Shown here: in pieces, positions 14,899 through 17,367 of the stretch
Numbering within the stretch: the first letter of the stretch is position 1
How the letters are laid out: every line of letters begins with the position of its first letter
Origin: an uncultured Eubacteriales bacterium
Lineage (GTDB): Bacteria; Bacillota; Clostridia; Christensenellales; Borkfalkiaceae
Length of the DNA stretch: 17,367 nt
Reading direction: 5' to 3'
Assembly: GCA_900549005.1 (NCBI GenBank)
Contig: URMT01000027.1
Location: forward strand, 1-17,367
Made by a program: the position numbers and the translations under genes
The notes under the pieces: model-generated
Databases searched by the model: none
Told to the model about the DNA's origin: nothing
Seen by the model: only the letters and a program-made list of their open reading frames with translations

Positions 14899-16107
14899 AT
14901 GGCTTATACAGAAGAAGACGCGGCTCGCCGCGCGGTGCGCATACCCCGCGTTCTGCTGCCCGAAGATGCCGATATGTATGTATGGGCGGTGAACGCGTGC
15001 GACCAGTTCACCTCCAACGCCGTCTACTGGCGTGAAGTTGAAAAGATTGCAGAGGGAAAGCTGAGCACATATCACCTCATTTTCCCCGAAATATATTTGA
15101 AGGACGACCCCGAAGGCCGAATTGCAAAAATAAACGCCAATATGCGCAGCTATCTTGCAGACGGCGTTTTCAAAGAAGTGGACGGCGGGTTCATACTCGT
15201 CGAACGCACCACACAAAGCGGCACGCGCACGGGCATAGTGCTGGCTATTGATTTGGAGTGTTATTCGTTTGTCCCCCAAGACCGGGCGCTGATACGCTCT
15301 ACCGAGGCGACCGTGCTCGACAGGCTTCCCCCGCGCGTGAAGATACGCAAAGACGCGCCGCTCGAACTGCCGCACGTAATGCTTTTGTATAACGACCCCC
15401 AAAGTCGCGTGCTTTCTGCGGCGGAGCGGGGAGAGGTGCTCTACGATTTCGACCTCAATATGGGCGGCGGGCACGTTAAGGGCACCTATATAAAGAACGC
15501 AGAACAGGTGATAAACGCCTTTTCTTCACTCCTTCCCAAAGGAGCAGGCAGCGAGGGCAGAATGTTGTTTGCCGTGGGCGACGGAAATCATTCGCTTGCG
15601 GCGGCAAAATTGTGCTGGGAGCAGATAAAGGGTTCGCTGTCCCCTGCGCAGCAGGCGGTTCACCCCGCGCGCTTTGCGCTTTGCGAGGCGGTGAACATCT
15701 ACGACGGCGCGCTCGGTTTTCATCCCATACACAGGTTTATAAGAACATCTTGCCCCGAACGGTTCGTGGGCGGCTGGAATATCCGCGGCGGCGGTACGGC
15801 GGTTGCCGTTTCAGGCGGAAAGAAAACTGAACTTTCCTTCCCGTCCGACGTTCCGCAGGGCATACGCCTTCTTGACGAATACATTGCCTCGTTCATAAAG
15901 GAATACGGCGGCGAAGTCGACTACATACACGGCGACGGCGACCTTGTGGCGCTTGCAGAGGAAGGGGTGGGAATACTTCTTCCCCCGATTGAAAAGGGCG
16001 ACTTTTTCCCGCTTATAGAGCGCGGCGGCAACCTGCCCAAAAAGACCTTTTCTATGGGCGAGGGCAGCGAAAAGCGCTATTACATTGAAGCAAAGAAGAT
16101 TAAGTAA
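14899..16107 (+). CDS. DUF1015 family protein
   Basis: A 402-aa cytosolic protein of the DUF1015 family, with no proven function that I can name. The family hallmark VGDGNHSLAAAK begins at residue 226. The N-terminal part has the expected aromatic segment YVWAVNACDQFT, where other members often have a proline-rich substrate-like region. A GVKGTY-like segment (HVKGTYI) precedes the hallmark. GAGG at 14888-14891 overlaps the previous stop and lies 7 nt before ATG, so translation is probably coupled to cdaA and the micro-ORF. The aspartate kinase gene follows after 24 nt. From memory, family members in Clostridia often neighbour serine-biosynthesis genes; a link to amino acid metabolism is therefore a reasonable but weak inference. 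Confidence 0.88.
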   Translation: MAYTEEDAARRAVRIPRVLLPEDADMYVWAVNACDQFTSNAVYWREVEKIAEGKLSTYHLIFPEIYLKDDPEGRIAKINANMRSYLADGVFKEVDGGFILVERTTQSGTRTGIVLAIDLECYSFVPQDRALIRSTEATVLDRLPPRVKIRKDAPLELPHVMLLYNDPQSRVLSAAERGEVLYDFDLNMGGGHVKGTYIKNAEQVINAFSSLLPKGAGSEGRMLFAVGDGNHSLAAAKLCWEQIKGSLSPAQQAVHPARFALCEAVNIYDGALGFHPIHRFIRTSCPERFVGGWNIRGGGTAVAVSGGKKTELSFPSDVPQGIRLLDEYIASFIKEYGGEVDYIHGDGDLVALAEEGVGILLPPIEKGDFFPLIERGGNLPKKTFSMGEGSEKRYYIEAKKIK

Positions 16108-16131
16108 AATTCAAGGAACTACTAAAAAAAT

Positions 16132-17367
16132 ATGGCAGTAAAAGTTTGCAAATTCGGCGGTACGTCGATGGCCGACGGCAATGTGATGAACCGCGTAAAA
16201 TCGATAATCGAGAGTGATAAAGACAGAAAGTACATAGTTGTTTCCGCGCCCGGCAAGCGCTATTCGGGCGACATAAAGATAACCGACGTGCTTTACGAAT
16301 GCCACAAAGAAGTGGCGCAGAAAGGCGTATGCGGTGCGGCGTTCCAGCTTATCCGCAACAGGTTTACGAGCATAGTCAAAGAGCTGGGCATAGATTTCGA
16401 TATTCAGCCCGTGCTCGACGAAACCGAAAAGAGGATAAATTCAGAAAATGACGAAGATTTCACCGCATCCCGCGGCGAATATCTTTCCGCGCGCGTAATG
16501 GCCGAGGTGCTCGGTGCAAAATTTATCGACGCGGAAGACGTAATCTTTTTCGATAAAAACGGCGCCTACGACGCAGAAAGGTCCGACAAGGCCATAAACG
16601 AAGCGCTCCGCGGCGTTGAAAAGGCGGTGTTCCCGGGCTTTTACGGCAGGGGCGCAAACGGCAAGGTAAAAACATTTTCGCGCGGCGGCTCTGATATTTC
16701 GGGCGCGATAGTGGCGCGCGCGGTGAACGCCACTTTGTACGAAAACTGGACGGACGTAAGCGGCTTTTTAGCGTGCGACCCCAGGATAGTAGACAGTCCC
16801 AAGCGCATAAAATCGCTTTCATATAAGGAACTGCGCGAACTTTCGTATATGGGCGCCAACGTGCTTCATTCCGAATCCATCTTCCCCGTGCGTAAGGCCA
16901 ACATACCCATTCATATCAAAAACACCTTCCGCCCCGAAGACGACGGCACGCTCATTCAGCCCAGCGTCTACTATACCCCCAGCGGAAGCATAGTCACAGG
17001 CATTGCGGGCAAAAAGGATTTTACCGTAATATTTATCGAAAAGTCGCTGATGAACTCGCAGATAGGCTTCGTGCGCAAGGTGCTCTCTGTTTTGGAACAC
17101 GCGGGCGTGCCCGTCGAGCATATTCCTTCGGGCATAGATACTATGTCTGTCGTGGTTGAAAGTTCGGCGCTTAAAAACGGCAAGTTAGAGGTGGTTTTGC
17201 AGGGCATAAAAGAGGCCGTTCAGCCCGATACCCTGCGCGTCACCGAAGATATCGCGCTCATTGCCACCGTTGGTCACGGTATGTCGTCGTCGGTCGGCAC
17301 TTCGGCAAGGCTGTTCAAGGCTATGGCCGCGGCTGAAATCAACGTAAAGATGATTGACCAGGGCTCT
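16132..17367 (+). CDS. lysC: Aspartate kinase (aspartokinase), 3' end outside the window
   Basis: The first 412 residues of aspartate kinase, which phosphorylates L-aspartate as the first step to lysine, threonine, methionine and diaminopimelate. The kinase domain has KFGGTS at 7-12, SRGE at 113-116, SRGGSD at 183-188 and WTDVSGF from 206, with a catalytic core to about 275. The regulatory part with two ACT domains begins near residue 285 and contains HIPSGIDTMSVVV. The SAPGKRYSGDIKITD segment is typical of clostridial monofunctional enzymes, which are usually about 440 aa, so roughly 30 residues are missing. AAGGAA at 16113-16118 is a rather distant ribosome-binding site. No lysine riboswitch precedes it, and the 24-nt gap suggests co-transcription with the DUF1015 gene. 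lysC is a functional assignment; paralogues exist in many Clostridia. Confidence 0.94.
   Translation, partial: MAVKVCKFGGTSMADGNVMNRVKSIIESDKDRKYIVVSAPGKRYSGDIKITDVLYECHKEVAQKGVCGAAFQLIRNRFTSIVKELGIDFDIQPVLDETEKRINSENDEDFTASRGEYLSARVMAEVLGAKFIDAEDVIFFDKNGAYDAERSDKAINEALRGVEKAVFPGFYGRGANGKVKTFSRGGSDISGAIVARAVNATLYENWTDVSGFLACDPRIVDSPKRIKSLSYKELRELSYMGANVLHSESIFPVRKANIPIHIKNTFRPEDDGTLIQPSVYYTPSGSIVTGIAGKKDFTVIFIEKSLMNSQIGFVRKVLSVLEHAGVPVEHIPSGIDTMSVVVESSALKNGKLEVVLQGIKEAVQPDTLRVTEDIALIATVGHGMSSSVGTSARLFKAMAAAEINVKMIDQGS

Noticed and set aside
1..17367. tRNA, rRNA, CRISPR arrays, insertion sequences, integrase or attachment sites
   Set aside because: No tRNA-like cloverleaf, regularly spaced repeats, transposase or recombinase reading frame could be found on either strand.

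Overview
The window looks like a chromosomal segment of an uncultured member of the Clostridia (Bacillota), probably a gut lineage. The evidence is the gene set: a HelD-type helicase, ComEC, a divergent HolA, a CdaA diadenylate cyclase, a DUF1015 protein and a clostridial-style monofunctional aspartokinase. Base composition is moderate, and the ATA isoleucine codon and GGC/GCC/CGC codons are used heavily throughout. Every gene I accept is on the + strand. The placement is an inference from gene content; no rRNA or tRNA is present to test it.

Left block (1-1968): a GNAT acetyltransferase, a PPC/DUF296-domain protein and a TrmH/SpoU-type rRNA or tRNA 2'-O-methyltransferase. A 42-bp dispersed intergenic repeat lies just before the methyltransferase. 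An AT-rich, strongly folded stretch follows (2006-2140). It holds a rho-independent terminator inside a 21-bp imperfect inverted repeat.

Middle block (2161-10492): two large superfamily 1 helicases, each with its own sigma-A-like promoter. The first is a HelD-like RNA polymerase-recycling ATPase (790 aa), closed by a textbook terminator at 4635-4663. The second is an 1876-aa multidomain protein: N-terminal beta-rich and transglutaminase-like regions, DUF4011, a split SF1 helicase core, a PD-(D/E)XK-type nuclease-like domain and DUF3320. Proteins with this architecture are often suspected of antiphage or genome-maintenance roles. No other defence gene is visible nearby. A very stable hairpin without a U-tract follows.

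Right block (10579-17367): comEC (DNA uptake channel) with a C-terminal domain that has lost the metallo-beta-lactamase ligands, holA (DNA polymerase III delta), cdaA (c-di-AMP synthase), a 36-aa membrane micro-ORF that resembles the first helix of CdaR, a DUF1015 protein and an aspartate kinase cut off by the window end. From cdaA onward the genes are tightly spaced: ATGA overlap, a 9-nt gap, then a 24-nt gap. They probably form one operon.

The most interesting points are the apparent CdaR remnant translationally coupled to cdaA, the degenerate enzyme domains in the giant helicase and in ComEC, the structured 104-bp element before helD, and the tandemly repeated leader with an in-frame 11-codon mini-ORF before the giant helicase.
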